This document shows positions 24,066 to 31,783 of a stretch of DNA of 32,168 bases, in pieces. The number at the start of each line of letters is the position of its first letter. The stretch's first letter is position 1. The notes beneath the pieces are model-generated. The model saw nothing but the letters and a program-made list of their open reading frames with translations. It did no database searches and was not told where the DNA came from. Position numbers and translations under genes: made by a program. Location: the NCBI GenBank assembly GCA_020720045.1, contig DYPH01000072.1, positions 1 through 32,168 of the forward strand, given 5' to 3'. This DNA is from Sorangium cellulosum (GTDB lineage: Bacteria; Myxococcota_A; Polyangia; Polyangiales; Polyangiaceae).

Positions 24066-24460
24066 GCTGCGGTCTCCTTCCGGCGCGCTCGCCAGTTGCC
24101 CGAGTCGATGACGGGGCGACCTTCGACCTGCTCGGGCGCGAGGAGGTAGGTCTCGACGGCGGCGCCGTCCTCGAGGGCGATGCGCGTGCGCCGGTAGAAG
24201 CGCGGGTGCCCTTCGAGCCGGTCGAGCGCGGCGAGCGTGGCCTCGTCGACCTCATACACCTCGCCGGCCACCGCGTGCTCGCCACCGCGCACGAGCCCGG
24301 GGAACGCGCCGAGGTCGCGCAGCTCGAACGCGGGCTTCGTCCTCGCCTCCGCGACGAGCCGGGCGTCCGTGAGGAGTCGGTGGTTCGGCTCGCCGGCGAG
24401 GAGCGTCCCGTAGACGAAGACGCGCGTGGGCGCGCCACGCTGGCCCTTGGGCGCGTTCAT
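24062..24460 (-). CDS. Gamma-glutamylcyclotransferase (AIG2/YtfP)-like protein, 132 aa
   Basis: [18 protein letters not shown] at the N-terminus is the VYGTL substrate-binding loop of the GGCT/AIG2 fold. [19 protein letters not shown] (about 77-95) carries the catalytic Glu in the LD..EG.P..Y.R motif. The length is typical for a single domain. GGCT enzymes release 5-oxoproline from gamma-glutamyl compounds; AIG2-like members may act on gamma-glutamylamines or isopeptide links. It overlaps the preceding GGCT-like gene by four bases, and the next start overlaps its stop. Two GGCT genes beside an amidoligase suggest editing or release of ligase products. Confidence 0.88.
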   Translation of the reverse strand: MNAPKGQRGAPTRVFVYGTLLAGEPNHRLLTDARLVAEARTKPAFELRDLGAFPGLVRGGEHAVAGEVYEVDEATLAALDRLEGHPRFYRRTRIALEDGAAVETYLLAPEQVEGRPVIDSGNWRARRKETAA

Positions 24461-25023
24461 GGCTCCACCCCCGCTGCGGTGGCCAGGGGCGCGACGTCGA
24501 AGCCCAGGCGGGCGTACGCGCGCCACAGGACGCGGAAGTAGCCGGGCTGCGGCGCCCAGGGCTCGAACCCGTCCTCGGGCTGCAGGTACGTCGTCGCGCG
24601 GCGGCGTTGCCCGTGCTCGTCGAGCACCAGCTTCACGACGCGCTCGTAGGCGAACGGGTGGCCCTCGAAGCGATCGAGCGCGCGGAGGTCCGCGTCGTCG
24701 AGGCGGTAAAGGAGCCCCTCGACGCGCGCGCCGCGGGCTCGCACGACGCTCGCGACCGCCCCGTCCCAGCGGTGGCTGAAGCCGCCGAAAGCGAGCGCGT
24801 AGTTGGGCAGCACGGCGCGCGCCACGGGCTGCGCGCTCGCACACCGCGAGCGCATCTGCTCGTCGTCGAGGTTCGAGCCGTACGCGAAGTAGAGCCCCTG
24901 TCCCATCTTCTCATCTCGCCGCGGGCCGAGACCCGCCGTAGTCATCCATCGCTTCCGTTGGCGGCCGAGTCCAGGGCCGCCGTCGTAGCCGGCCCCGCGC
25001 CCCTCACGCTGCTGCTCGGGCAT
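24457..25023 (-). CDS. Second gamma-glutamylcyclotransferase-like protein
   Basis: [18 protein letters not shown] is the YGSNL loop of the GGCT fold, and [19 protein letters not shown] carries the catalytic Glu (LD.FEG.P..Y.R). The domain begins at the ATG at 24906, giving about 149 residues. An in-frame ATG at 25023 has an excellent Shine-Dalgarno sequence (AGGAGGT, 5-base spacer) inside the end of the amidoligase gene and would add 39 low-complexity residues; the ATG at 24945 is a third option. I use 25023 because of the ribosome-binding site, but the conserved part starts at 24906. YGSNL-type members include BtrG-like enzymes, which cleave a gamma-glutamyl protecting group. Coupled on both sides. 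Confidence 0.85.
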   Translation of the reverse strand: MPEQQREGRGAGYDGGPGLGRQRKRWMTTAGLGPRRDEKMGQGLYFAYGSNLDDEQMRSRCASAQPVARAVLPNYALAFGGFSHRWDGAVASVVRARGARVEGLLYRLDDADLRALDRFEGHPFAYERVVKLVLDEHGQRRRATTYLQPEDGFEPWAPQPGYFRVLWRAYARLGFDVAPLATAAGVEP

Positions 25024-25921
25024 CGCCCACCTCCTCGCTCGCCGGGGCGCTCGCGGCCGGGCGGCGGTCGCGGCGCTCGCCCTTCCAGGCCGCCGAGCCC
25101 GCGAGCTTCTTGGTGAGGTGCAGGCGCGCGGTCTTGAACTCGTCGCCGATGAGCCCGAGGTGCAGGAGCACCACCCGGAAGTCGTACTTGGCGGTCGCGG
25201 GGTTGAACTCGCGGCGCCTGCTCGACGCGGCCTTCGAGCCGAGGGCCTTGGTCGCCATCGCGAGCGCCAGCTGCACGTAGGCCTTCACCTCGCCCGCGTG
25301 CAGCGTCCCGTTGAAGTAGCGCAGCTCGATCGTGCCCCGGAAGAAGAGGCTGTTGAGGTTGAGCCCGTGGTAGCGCGTCTGGTCGTAGCGCTGCGGGCTC
25401 GTGTTCCGGTACCCGTACCAGGCGTCGCTCACCTCCTGCATCGTCTTCGGGCGGCGCGCTTCGAGGCGCTCGATGAAGCTCGCGTCGATCGGGCGGCAGT
25501 AGCGGCTCAGGCGCGTCTCGCTGACCCCGAGCGCGTGCTCGAGGAGGCGCTCCTGCTTGTGCACCAGCTTCACCAGGTTCGTGACGCTCTTGGCGTCGAA
25601 GCGGCTGCCGTCGATGTGGATGTGGATGCCCGTCGAGGGGTCGGCCTTCGCGCCCGCGGTGCGCACCGCCCGGACGACGTTCTGCAGCTCGTCGATGTCG
25701 TCGTAGCCGAGGACCGGCGAGACGATCTCGCCGCTGTTCTCGCCGCCGCTCAGCGAGCCGTCCGGGACCACCTGCCAGCGGCGCCCGCGCGCGTCCGTGA
25801 TGCGCCAGCTGCGATACTCGTCGGCGACCGTGCCCCCGACCACGCTGTGGATGGCGCGGGCGAGCTTCTCGCGGCTCAGGCCCACCGTCTCGATCTCGAT
25901 CCCGAATCGCAGCGTCTTCAT
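25004..25921 (-). CDS. Amidoligase family protein (Amidoligase_2, COOH-NH2 ligase)
   Basis: The 305-residue protein shows the amidoligase pattern: [11 protein letters not shown] at residues 4-14, [35 protein letters not shown], and [20 protein letters not shown] with [14 protein letters not shown]. These Glu, Arg and His clusters match the ATP- and metal-binding residues of the glutamine-synthetase-like fold in this family, which forms amide or isopeptide bonds. The family has been noted beside GGCT-like genes in phages and bacteria by comparative genomics. The last 35 residues are a basic, Ala-rich tail. It is preceded by the R2 element and the leader AAACGCGAGGACGACGACG. Substrate is unknown; a peptide tag or gamma-glutamyl modification is plausible. 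Confidence 0.92.
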   Translation of the reverse strand: MKTLRFGIEIETVGLSREKLARAIHSVVGGTVADEYRSWRITDARGRRWQVVPDGSLSGGENSGEIVSPVLGYDDIDELQNVVRAVRTAGAKADPSTGIHIHIDGSRFDAKSVTNLVKLVHKQERLLEHALGVSETRLSRYCRPIDASFIERLEARRPKTMQEVSDAWYGYRNTSPQRYDQTRYHGLNLNSLFFRGTIELRYFNGTLHAGEVKAYVQLALAMATKALGSKAASSRRREFNPATAKYDFRVVLLHLGLIGDEFKTARLHLTKKLAGSAAWKGERRDRRPAASAPASEEVGDARAAA

Positions 25922-25960
25922 CGTCGTCGTCCTCGCGTTTCGCGCGGGGCCCAGTGCCCG

Positions 25961-26060
25961 TCGCGAGGGACATACAGGCTTCCGTTTGCGCCCCTAGCAA
26001 GGCCCAATGCGGCACTTTCTGATGTCTTTTCAGGCACTTGGAATAGCCGCGACCTTCCGC
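25961..26060 (-). repeat. Upstream element R2 (four-copy family)
   Basis: On the minus strand the core reads CCTTGCTAGGGG...GGAAGCCTGTATGTCCCTCGC. TTGCTA (25995-26000) and TGTATG (25971-25976) are 18 bases apart. It lies about 45 bases upstream of the amidoligase start (25921). It is closest to R1, sharing GGCTATTCCAA and GAAAAGACATC upstream of the core. Confidence 0.8.
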
Positions 26061-26118
26061 GGACTTGGGGCGTCGCGGCCTCCGTGCCACCGCGACGCCC
26101 CCCGGATCTCGCTGCCCT

Positions 26119-26736
26119 TCACGCGCTGGCTGCCCCCGCATTCGTGAAGAGCACTGCGGCCTCCTCGGCGCCCAGGTGCGAGAGGTAGTGGCCGAGCGCG
26201 CGGCGGAAGAACTCCATGCGGTTCTTGATGCCGCGCGTGCGCCACGCTTCGTCCATGCGCTCGACGACCTCGGCCTCCAGTCGCAGCGGGAGGATCTTCA
26301 CGTCGACGGGCTCGCCGTTGCGCTCGCGGGTCTTGCGCGGGCCGACCGGGATGCGGCTCTTCTCGGCCTCGCGGATCTTCCAGATGAGGTAGCGCCGGTC
26401 GTCGCTGCCCGTCGCGCGGCCGACCGCCTCGAGGTACTTCGCCTGCAGCTCCTCGATGCTCATCGACGTGAAGCGTCCCCTCACGTGCGTCGGCGTGGCC
26501 GCGCTCGCGTCCGACGCGGCGCTCTCCTCGGCGGGCGTGTCGACCGCGGGCGGCGGGCTCTCGGGCGCGGCCGACTGCTCCGCTCGGGTGGCGAGCGTCT
26601 CCTCGATGCGGCGGATGAGGAACTTCCGGTTCGGGCTCCGCGACGTCTCGCCCACCACCTCGCGGAAGCGCGCCTGCAGCTCCGGCAGGCGCAGTCGCTC
26701 GAGCTCGTTCCTGGTTCGCTTGTTTCGGTTGCTCAT
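26119..26736 (-). CDS. Ribbon-helix-helix protein with two N-terminal repeats
   Basis: ATG 26736 has GAGGAGA 7 bases upstream. The 205-residue protein contains two related blocks, LPELQARFREVVGETSRSPNRKFLIRRIEE (about 17-46) and IEELQAKYLEAVGRATGSDDRRYLIWKIREAE (about 92-123), separated by an Ala/Pro-rich linker. The C-terminal part, LPLRLEAEVVERMDEAWRTRGIKNRMEFFRRALGHYLSH, has the strand-helix-helix pattern of a CopG/RHH DNA-binding domain. The repeated block resembles short SAP/DUF2924-like motifs in phage proteins, but I cannot confirm that. It could be a DNA-binding regulator of the phage-like cluster. Confidence 0.75.
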   Translation of the reverse strand: MSNRNKRTRNELERLRLPELQARFREVVGETSRSPNRKFLIRRIEETLATRAEQSAAPESPPPAVDTPAEESAASDASAATPTHVRGRFTSMSIEELQAKYLEAVGRATGSDDRRYLIWKIREAEKSRIPVGPRKTRERNGEPVDVKILPLRLEAEVVERMDEAWRTRGIKNRMEFFRRALGHYLSHLGAEEAAVLFTNAGAASA

Positions 26737-26845
26737 GGTCCGTCTCCTCGTCGGGCGCTGGGTACACGTCACCCTTCCCGCGCGCGCCCTGGCTCGCGTG
26801 TCGGGCTGCGCTCCGCGATGGAGCGCTCTGTCGGTCAGCTCGTCG

Positions 26846-27133
26846 TCAGTCCTTCAAGTCGACGAAGCACTCGAGATCGGTCGCGCGCGGGTCGCAGTGC
26901 ACGAAGCTCGCGCTCCCGTCTGCGCGCAGGTGGGCGACGTCGAGGCGATCGAGCCTCGTCACGCCGCCGAGTCGCGCGAGGACCTCGTCGTCCGTGAGGA
27001 AGTAGTCGTCCGCGTCGACGTTCACGTCGGGGCGCAGGGCGCCGCGCATCACGCCGAAGATGCGCACGCGCTGTCCCTTGAGCCCGGGGATCTCGCTGCC
27101 GACGTACGTCGTCGTTGCGCCGATGACCGTCAT
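26846..27133 (-). CDS. Hypothetical protein, 95 aa
   Basis: ATG 27133 follows AGGAGGAGCG and overlaps the stop of the upstream DUF6900-like gene (ATGA). The product begins MTVIGATTTYVGSEIPGLKG, then QRVRIFGVMRGALRP, and ends FVHCDPRATDLECFVDLKD. It looks like a small beta-rich protein. I do not recognise a family. It is co-transcribed with the genes upstream in the minus-strand cluster. Confidence 0.7.
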   Translation of the reverse strand: MTVIGATTTYVGSEIPGLKGQRVRIFGVMRGALRPDVNVDADDYFLTDDEVLARLGGVTRLDRLDVAHLRADGSASFVHCDPRATDLECFVDLKD

Positions 27134-27333
27134 CGCTCCTCCTTCTTCGCGGCGGCGAGCCCCGCCCGGTACGCAGCCTCGAGCGCGGCGCGTAGCTGCC
27201 ACACCGCGAGGTCGTGGAAGTCGAGGCTGTCCGAGCGGCGCGTCTCGAGCGTCGAGAGCCCGAGGTGCTGCTTCGCGATGTCCTCGATGACCTTGCTGTC
27301 GCTGGCTGATCGCTCGCGCTTCATGCGGGACAT
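27130..27333 (-). CDS. DUF6900-like small protein
   Basis: VIEDIAKQHLGLSTLETRRSDSLDFHDLAVWQLRAALEAAYRAG is a compact helical domain resembling DUF6900 (IA..HLG..TLE.R..D.LDFH..AVW..R.AL..AY.AG), found in phage and plasmid proteins. ATG 27333 lies inside repeat R3, preceded by GGAAG; an alternative ATG at 27324 gives the start MKRERSAS. About 64-67 residues. The stop overlaps the following gene. Family name from memory. Confidence 0.7.
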   Translation of the reverse strand: MSRMKRERSASDSKVIEDIAKQHLGLSTLETRRSDSLDFHDLAVWQLRAALEAAYRAGLAAAKKEER

Positions 27334-27390
27334 ACAGGCTTCCGTTCGCGGGGCTAGCAAGGTCGTTCCGCGAAGAATCGACCTCGCTGC
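27326..27390 (-). repeat. Upstream element R3 (four-copy family)
   Basis: The core on the minus strand reads CCTTGCTAGCCCCG...GGAAGCCTGTATGTCCC. TTGCTA (27355-27360) and TGTATG (27331-27336) are 18 bases apart. The ATG in the element is also the possible start codon of the DUF6900-like gene. It shares GAGGTCGATTCT upstream of the core with R4. Confidence 0.78.
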
Positions 27391-27395
27391 TCCAC

Positions 27396-27668
27396 TCAGC
27401 GCGAGGCGACTCGCCACGCGGCCTTCGAGCCGTAGCGAAGCTGCTGTCCTTCGACGAGGAAGACGTCGTTCGGCGCGGTGCCCTTCTCGTAGCGGGGCTC
27501 CTCGCGCTCGTCGTCTTCGCAGTCCTCGTCGTCGTCGTCGACGAACTCCTCGCGCACCGCGACGCCGGCGACGGCGTTCTCGAAGGGCCAGCTCTCCTGG
27601 CTCATGATCATCACCTCGGCGTCGGGGTCCTGGTCCTGCAGCAGCTCGATCAGCTCGCTCACCTTCAT
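27396..27668 (-). CDS. Phage/plasmid-type acidic protein MKVSELIELL, 90 aa
   Basis: ATG 27668 is preceded by GGAGCACGACG. The product starts MKVSELIELLQDQDPDAEVM and continues MSQESWPFENAVAGVAVRE, then has an Asp/Glu-rich loop (DDDDEDCEDDEREE) and a basic end. The opening KVSELI..LQ.QDPDAEV...SQ..WPFE is one I associate with conserved hypothetical phage and plasmid proteins, with no known function. The R4 element lies about 50 bases upstream and its internal ATG is in frame, so an 18-residue longer form is possible. Confidence 0.78.
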   Translation of the reverse strand: MKVSELIELLQDQDPDAEVMIMSQESWPFENAVAGVAVREEFVDDDDEDCEDDEREEPRYEKGTAPNDVFLVEGQQLRYGSKAAWRVASR

Positions 27669-27710
27669 CGTCGTGCTCCGCTTCGGGGTGGTCCGTGAAT
27701 GCGCCCCGTT

Positions 27711-27775
27711 CGCGAGGGACATACAGGCTTCCTTCTGCGGGCTATCCAAGGCGAAGAAGCGAGAATCGACCTCGC
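27711..27775 (-). repeat. Upstream element R4 (four-copy family)
   Basis: The core on the minus strand reads CCTTGGATAGC...GGAAGCCTGTATGTCCCTCGCG. TTGGAT (27744-27749) and TGTATG (27720-27725) are 18 bases apart, as in the other three copies. It precedes the 90-residue acidic protein gene. It shares AGCGAGGTCGATTCT upstream with R3. Confidence 0.78.
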
Positions 27776-27790
27776 TCGCGGAACTGCGCG

Positions 27791-28375
27791 TCACCTCGCC
27801 AGAAGTCCGGGGAGCCTCGCCAGATCCAGCCAGCCCCGCAGCACGCGGGCACCGACGCGGAGCGCGGTTGTGCCGACGCCGAAGCTCGTCTCGCGGGCGC
27901 GCCCGACTGGCTTGTTCAATGTGTTGTCCCAGAGCCCGTAGTCGAAGGTCGCGACGCGGCCGTGCTCCTCGTCGAGCCGCTCGAGCACGCAGACATGCTC
28001 GGGCGGTGCGAGGTACAGGATGTCGCCGGGCCTCGGTCGTAGGTCGCGCTTCGCCCAGACGAACGCGTCGCCCGTCGCGAAGACGAGCCGCGAGAGGTTC
28101 GTGCCGCTCTGCCACGGCGCGCGACCGCCGTCGTCGTCGCGATTGAGGATGCGCTCATCACGGAAGCCCAGCTCCCGGAGCACGTAGTGCGCGAGATCGC
28201 CGCAGGCCGAGTAGCCCTTCCAGCGGTTGCGCCTCTCGGTGACGAGCTCGAACACGGGGTCGCCGAGCACGCGGCCTGCGGCTCCGTTGCAGGCGAAGCG
28301 CGCCGCCTCGACGGCGGCGGCACGGAGCGTGGCCTCGTCGACGAAGCGACGCGCGGGCGAGGCCTGCGCGTTCAT
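27791..28375 (-). CDS. CHAP/NlpC-like cysteine peptidase, possible cell-wall hydrolase
   Basis: The 194-residue protein has YSACGDLAHYVLRELGF with a candidate nucleophile C58 at the start of a helix. RPRPGDILYLAPPEHVCVLE follows, with H127 after the typical RPGDI strand. This Cys-helix then PGDI...H.... order is that of CHAP/NlpC-P60 endopeptidases. The gene lies next to a holin-like protein and an amidase, so a lysis role is likely. ATG 28375 overlaps the holin-like stop by one base (TGATG). No signal peptide, as expected for a holin-dependent endolysin. The fold is inferred from motif order only. Confidence 0.65.
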   Translation of the reverse strand: MNAQASPARRFVDEATLRAAAVEAARFACNGAAGRVLGDPVFELVTERRNRWKGYSACGDLAHYVLRELGFRDERILNRDDDGGRAPWQSGTNLSRLVFATGDAFVWAKRDLRPRPGDILYLAPPEHVCVLERLDEEHGRVATFDYGLWDNTLNKPVGRARETSFGVGTTALRVGARVLRGWLDLARLPGLLAR

Positions 28376-28611
28376 CACGCCGCCTTGTCGTGCAGGTCCT
28401 CGATCGCGTCCTTGAGCGCGACGAGCGCGGCCTCGACCTTGGTGACGGCCTCCGTCTGCGCGCGGCCCATCTCCGCGACCTTGTCGAACAGCTCGCGGAG
28501 CGCGGCGTCCTTCTTCTCGTTGATGCGCCAGAAGGCCCAGCCGAGAACCGCCACAAGCCCGTAAGGGCCGGTCGCCTGAAGCCACGTCGCGATACTGGTG
28601 AAGTTGTCCAT
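28375..28611 (-). CDS. Holin-like small membrane protein, 78 aa
   Basis: The product starts MDNFTSIATWLQATGPYGLV and has one hydrophobic segment (PYGLVAVLGWAFWRIN, about residues 16-31). A charged coiled coil follows (KKDAALRELFDKVAEMGRAQ, TEAVTKVEAALVALKDAIED). One transmembrane span plus a coiled coil, placed between an amidase and a peptidase gene, fits a holin or holin-associated protein of a phage lysis cassette. No sequence motif proves it. Confidence 0.7.
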   Translation of the reverse strand: MDNFTSIATWLQATGPYGLVAVLGWAFWRINEKKDAALRELFDKVAEMGRAQTEAVTKVEAALVALKDAIEDLHDKAA

Positions 28612-28627
28612 GTCGTTGTCTCCGTCG

Positions 28628-29365
28628 TCAGGCCACAGGCGTGGCGGGAAGCAGGTCTCGAACGTCAACGGCGCGTCGCGCGCCCGTCGCGCGCCGCACC
28701 GCCTCCTCGAACGCGACGTCCGGAGCGAGCCCGACCTCGAGACGCAGCCACGCGTAGAGGACCAGCCACGCGCCGTCGGCGTGTCCGAAGTAGTGGTGCG
28801 CGAGCACGCCGGGCAGCGCCTTGCTTGCATCGGCGAGCGGCCCGAGCTGGAAGCTCGCTGCACGCAGCCCCGGCCAGCGGCGCGGCACCTCGAGGCCCGG
28901 CGCCGGCGCACTCGTCGCCCACCGCACGAGCGAGGCCACCGCCTCGGCCTGGGCGGGCGTCGGCAGCACGTACAGCCCCTCGTGTGCCCAGGGAGCCTTG
29001 ATGCTCCGCTCCCACGGGAGGCCCTTGCGGAGCAGCCGCGGGTAGTACGGGTTCACGACCTCCACGCCGAACGACGGGCCGTTGTGCGCGGGCCCCGCAT
29101 GCCAGAGCACGTCGTCCGCGAGGTCGCCGTGCTGGGTCAGTTCGCCGTCCGGCCCGAGGACGAGATGCACGCTGAGCCCGCGCTTCTTCAGCACGGCGAT
29201 CGTCGAATCGACGCTGCGCGTGACGGTCTCGTGGATGACGAACTCGGTCGCGCGCGTTCGCTTGCCCTTCGATACGAAGCGCGCGGTGCCGTCCTCGAGG
29301 AAGGTCCGGACGGGCACGCTGTCCGGCGCGCTGGTCGCGACGCCGCGAACAACGAGCCCGCTCAC
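28628..29365 (-). CDS. N-acetylmuramoyl-L-alanine amidase (Amidase_2), endolysin
   Basis: EFVIHETVTRS carries the first zinc ligand (H45). VHLVLGPDGELTQHGDLADDVLWHAG and NGPSFGVEVVNPYY match the core of Amidase_2/PGRP enzymes (H89 region, then the NxxSxGVEV-like strand). A third ligand could come from GVLAHHYFGHADGAW near residues 185-200. The enzyme cuts the amide bond between MurNAc and L-Ala in peptidoglycan. The first 40 residues are an extra N-terminal segment. The start at 29365 overlaps the preceding gene's stop by four bases. Part of the lysis cassette with the holin-like protein and the CHAP-like peptidase. Confidence 0.88.
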   Translation of the reverse strand: MSGLVVRGVATSAPDSVPVRTFLEDGTARFVSKGKRTRATEFVIHETVTRSVDSTIAVLKKRGLSVHLVLGPDGELTQHGDLADDVLWHAGPAHNGPSFGVEVVNPYYPRLLRKGLPWERSIKAPWAHEGLYVLPTPAQAEAVASLVRWATSAPAPGLEVPRRWPGLRAASFQLGPLADASKALPGVLAHHYFGHADGAWLVLYAWLRLEVGLAPDVAFEEAVRRATGARRAVDVRDLLPATPVA

Positions 29366-29796
29366 TGCCCGGGCTCCTTCACGCGGGCGGCCTCGGGGAG
29401 ACGCGTTTCGATCTTCAGCCCCCGCGGGAACCAGCGCGCGACGTCCTCGGCGGCGACCGGCTTGGCGAGCTTCGCGTCGACTCGCCCTTGCTTGTCCTTG
29501 AGCGGCGGGATGACCTTCTTGCGCTTCACCAGCTCGGCGTGGACCTCGTCGACGAGCATGCGATGGAGGTGTCCGAAGCTGCCCGGCGCTGGGTGTGCGG
29601 GCTCGTCATCCGGCGAGCGAAGCAGAAACTCCGTCGAGCGACACGTCGGGCACGCGGGGAGCGACACAACGGCCGCGTCGGTCTGGTCGTCGCGCGCGAC
29701 TCCGACCTCGAGCGAGTCGAGCACGATGCGGTTCTCGGCGGCGCACTTGCCGCAGCGTTGAAGGACCTCGGTGGCGTTCATCTCGTGGATCGACAT
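29362..29796 (-). CDS. Zinc-ribbon hypothetical protein, 144 aa
   Basis: The product contains CGKC (residues 15-18) and CPTC (49-52), a zinc ribbon of about 40 residues with strands between (NRIVLDSLEVGVARDDQTDAAVVSLPA). The C-terminal half is helical and basic (VKRKKVIPPLKDKQGRVDAK). No known family comes to mind. It lies between the tail-fibre-like gene and the amidase gene and overlaps the amidase start by four bases, so it is expressed with the tail and lysis genes. Confidence 0.72.
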   Translation of the reverse strand: MSIHEMNATEVLQRCGKCAAENRIVLDSLEVGVARDDQTDAAVVSLPACPTCRSTEFLLRSPDDEPAHPAPGSFGHLHRMLVDEVHAELVKRKKVIPPLKDKQGRVDAKLAKPVAAEDVARWFPRGLKIETRLPEAARVKEPGQ

Positions 29797-29806
29797 CGAG
29801 GCCTCC

Positions 29807-31711
29807 TCAGGCGACCGCCGTGTACGTGCCGAACCACCAGACCGTCCCGAGCGCCGGAATGGTTTGGTAGCTGAAGTAGCCGAACCCATCGCGATCGACG
29901 GTGAAGGTCGACGGGTTCCCCGTGAAGCCGCCCGACTGACTGAGCGACGAGAACGTGATCGACGACGGCGACGCCGGGAAGCGGTTGCGGAAGTTCGTCG
30001 CGCCGCCGCCCGCGAGCGTGTGCGAGGCGGTGTCGGCGTTCGAGTACTCCATCCCGAGTCGGCCAACCTCCTGGACGCTGCCCGTCAGCTCAAACGCCGA
30101 GTTCGTGGTGCTGCTCATGGGCAGGTTCCACGAGCGATCCCACGTCGTGAACGTCGCCTCGTTGTTGAAGTCGTGGAGGAACTCGAGCGAGTTGCGACCG
30201 AAGCGGAAGGCCGCCGAGTTGTAGAGCGTGCTGTCGCGCGTCCAGCCGGCGCCGTTCCACGAGGCGTTCAGCGTGAACCACACGGAGTCGCTGTCCGCGT
30301 AGATGCGCAGGTGCGTCGGCGCGGTGCCCGACGCATTCGAGTCGAGGATGAGCGCCTTCGAGCCGCCGAGCGCGGGCTGCCGGATAGTTCGGTGCTGGCC
30401 GGGGTTCGCCTCGTTGCCGCGGAAGTGGTCGCCCTCGACGGCGTCCAAGATCTCGGCGAGCGAGGTCTCGACGTTCACAGCGTTGAGGTTGTTGCCGGCG
30501 TCGGCGACGGAGATGGCCGACGCCGCGTGAGCGCCCGCGGCCTGGTTCACGTGGCCGTTGAGGCCGCCGAGCAGCGTCACGAGAGCCGCTCGCAGCGTGC
30601 CCGCACCGATGGCCGTGGGCGCGCCGGCGATGGCGTCGACGCCCACGAGGCCCGCGCCCGGAGCCGAGGCGCCGGTCGCAAGGAGGTCGGTGACGATCTC
30701 CTGCAGCTGCGACTGCACGTTGATGCCCGCGATGTTGTTGTGCGCTGTCGCGGCGATGGCGCTGGCTGCGTGCGCCCCGGTCGCGGCGCTCACGTGCGTG
30801 TTGAGGAAGCCGAGCAGCGCGGCGAGCTGCGTCTTCACGGTGCCTGCGGCCAGCGCGTTCGGAGCACCGGCCGACGCGTCGACGCCGACGCGGGTGGCAC
30901 CGGACGAGCCCACGGCGCCAGTCGTGAGGTCGTCGACGACCTCGTCGATGGCTGCCTGCACATTGGCGGCGCCGACGAAGCCGTGCGCAACGTAGTCGAC
31001 AGCGGTCGCTGCGTGTCGCCGAGCCGCCGCGGTGAAGTGGTCGCGCAGCTCTGCGTCGACCTCGTCGAGCGAGGCCTGCACCGTGGCAGCGAGCGGGGCG
31101 AGGATGCTCCACGCTCCTGTCACGACGGAGACCGAGGATCCTTGCGCGAAGATGAAGGCCTGCCGTCGCGAGGTGTCGAGGTCGGCGACGAGGAGCTGCG
31201 TCTGCCCGGGGCGTCGCCGCACGTCGCAGAGCAGCAGCTCGTCGGCCTGCAGCGCCGCCTTGGGCGCGACGCCGATGGCGCCCTCGGGCGCCTGACGGAC
31301 CACGAGCTCGAACGACTCGTCACGCCGGAAGAACACCTGCTGCGAGTTGCCGTCCGTCCGGGGGTCGGAGAGCAGCCGCTTGAAGCGGAGGAAGATGCCG
31401 AGCCAGCGCTCGTTGCCGACCGTCGCCACGTCGGTCGGGATGCCGACGAGGTCGACGGCGCAGTCCACCGTCTGGCCGGTGCCGAAGAACATGCGCTGGC
31501 CGAGGTTGTCGTAGGCGCGCGCGGGGGCGGTCAGGTCGACCGTGAGGTCCGGTACCGGCGAGTGCGGTGCGGGGACCGCTCCCGACACGATGCCGTAGAT
31601 GTTCAGGTCCGCGGCGAGGTCCCGGTCAGCCTTCTCGAGCAAGGCGAACGCGAGGTCGAGCTCGGCCTCGGTGACGCGCTGGCGGAAGTAGAAGTCGACG
31701 CGATCGGCCAT
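29807..31711 (-). CDS. Phage tail fibre-like protein with internal repeats, 634 aa
   Basis: The first 190 residues (MADRVDFYFRQRVTEAELDL, then FLRFKRLLSDPRTDGNSQQVFFRRDESFELV) look like a baseplate-attachment region. Residues about 230-430 hold at least three copies of a repeat built on VGVDA.AGAP.A..AGT....L..LL..LN.HV..A.GAHAASAI, typical of trimeric fibre shafts. The C-terminal 200 residues are Ser/Asn/Gly/aromatic-rich (NNEATFTTWDRSWNLPMSST, then TFTVDRDGFGYFSYQTIPAL), suiting a receptor-binding tip. The length and composition are normal for a tail fibre. It follows the gpI-like tail gene, the usual order in contractile-tail clusters. Confidence 0.83.
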   Translation of the reverse strand: MADRVDFYFRQRVTEAELDLAFALLEKADRDLAADLNIYGIVSGAVPAPHSPVPDLTVDLTAPARAYDNLGQRMFFGTGQTVDCAVDLVGIPTDVATVGNERWLGIFLRFKRLLSDPRTDGNSQQVFFRRDESFELVVRQAPEGAIGVAPKAALQADELLLCDVRRRPGQTQLLVADLDTSRRQAFIFAQGSSVSVVTGAWSILAPLAATVQASLDEVDAELRDHFTAAARRHAATAVDYVAHGFVGAANVQAAIDEVVDDLTTGAVGSSGATRVGVDASAGAPNALAAGTVKTQLAALLGFLNTHVSAATGAHAASAIAATAHNNIAGINVQSQLQEIVTDLLATGASAPGAGLVGVDAIAGAPTAIGAGTLRAALVTLLGGLNGHVNQAAGAHAASAISVADAGNNLNAVNVETSLAEILDAVEGDHFRGNEANPGQHRTIRQPALGGSKALILDSNASGTAPTHLRIYADSDSVWFTLNASWNGAGWTRDSTLYNSAAFRFGRNSLEFLHDFNNEATFTTWDRSWNLPMSSTTNSAFELTGSVQEVGRLGMEYSNADTASHTLAGGGATNFRNRFPASPSSITFSSLSQSGGFTGNPSTFTVDRDGFGYFSYQTIPALGTVWWFGTYTAVA

Positions 31712-31783
31712 GTCCTTGCCTCGGAGCGCACGGGGCCCTCCGGTGAGGCAAAGCCGGCCGACGCGGCTCTCGGGGACAGGCCT

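Noticed and set aside
24942-26141. Minus-strand frame of 399 codons starting near the R2 element
   Set aside because: Arg-rich shadow of the amidoligase gene in another frame.
23692-27775. R1-R4 as a CRISPR array
   Set aside because: The copies are hundreds to thousands of bases apart, upstream of genes, with no regular spacers and no cas genes nearby.
30090-31112. Minus-strand frame of 340 codons inside the tail-fibre gene
   Set aside because: Arg-rich shadow of the fibre repeats in another frame.
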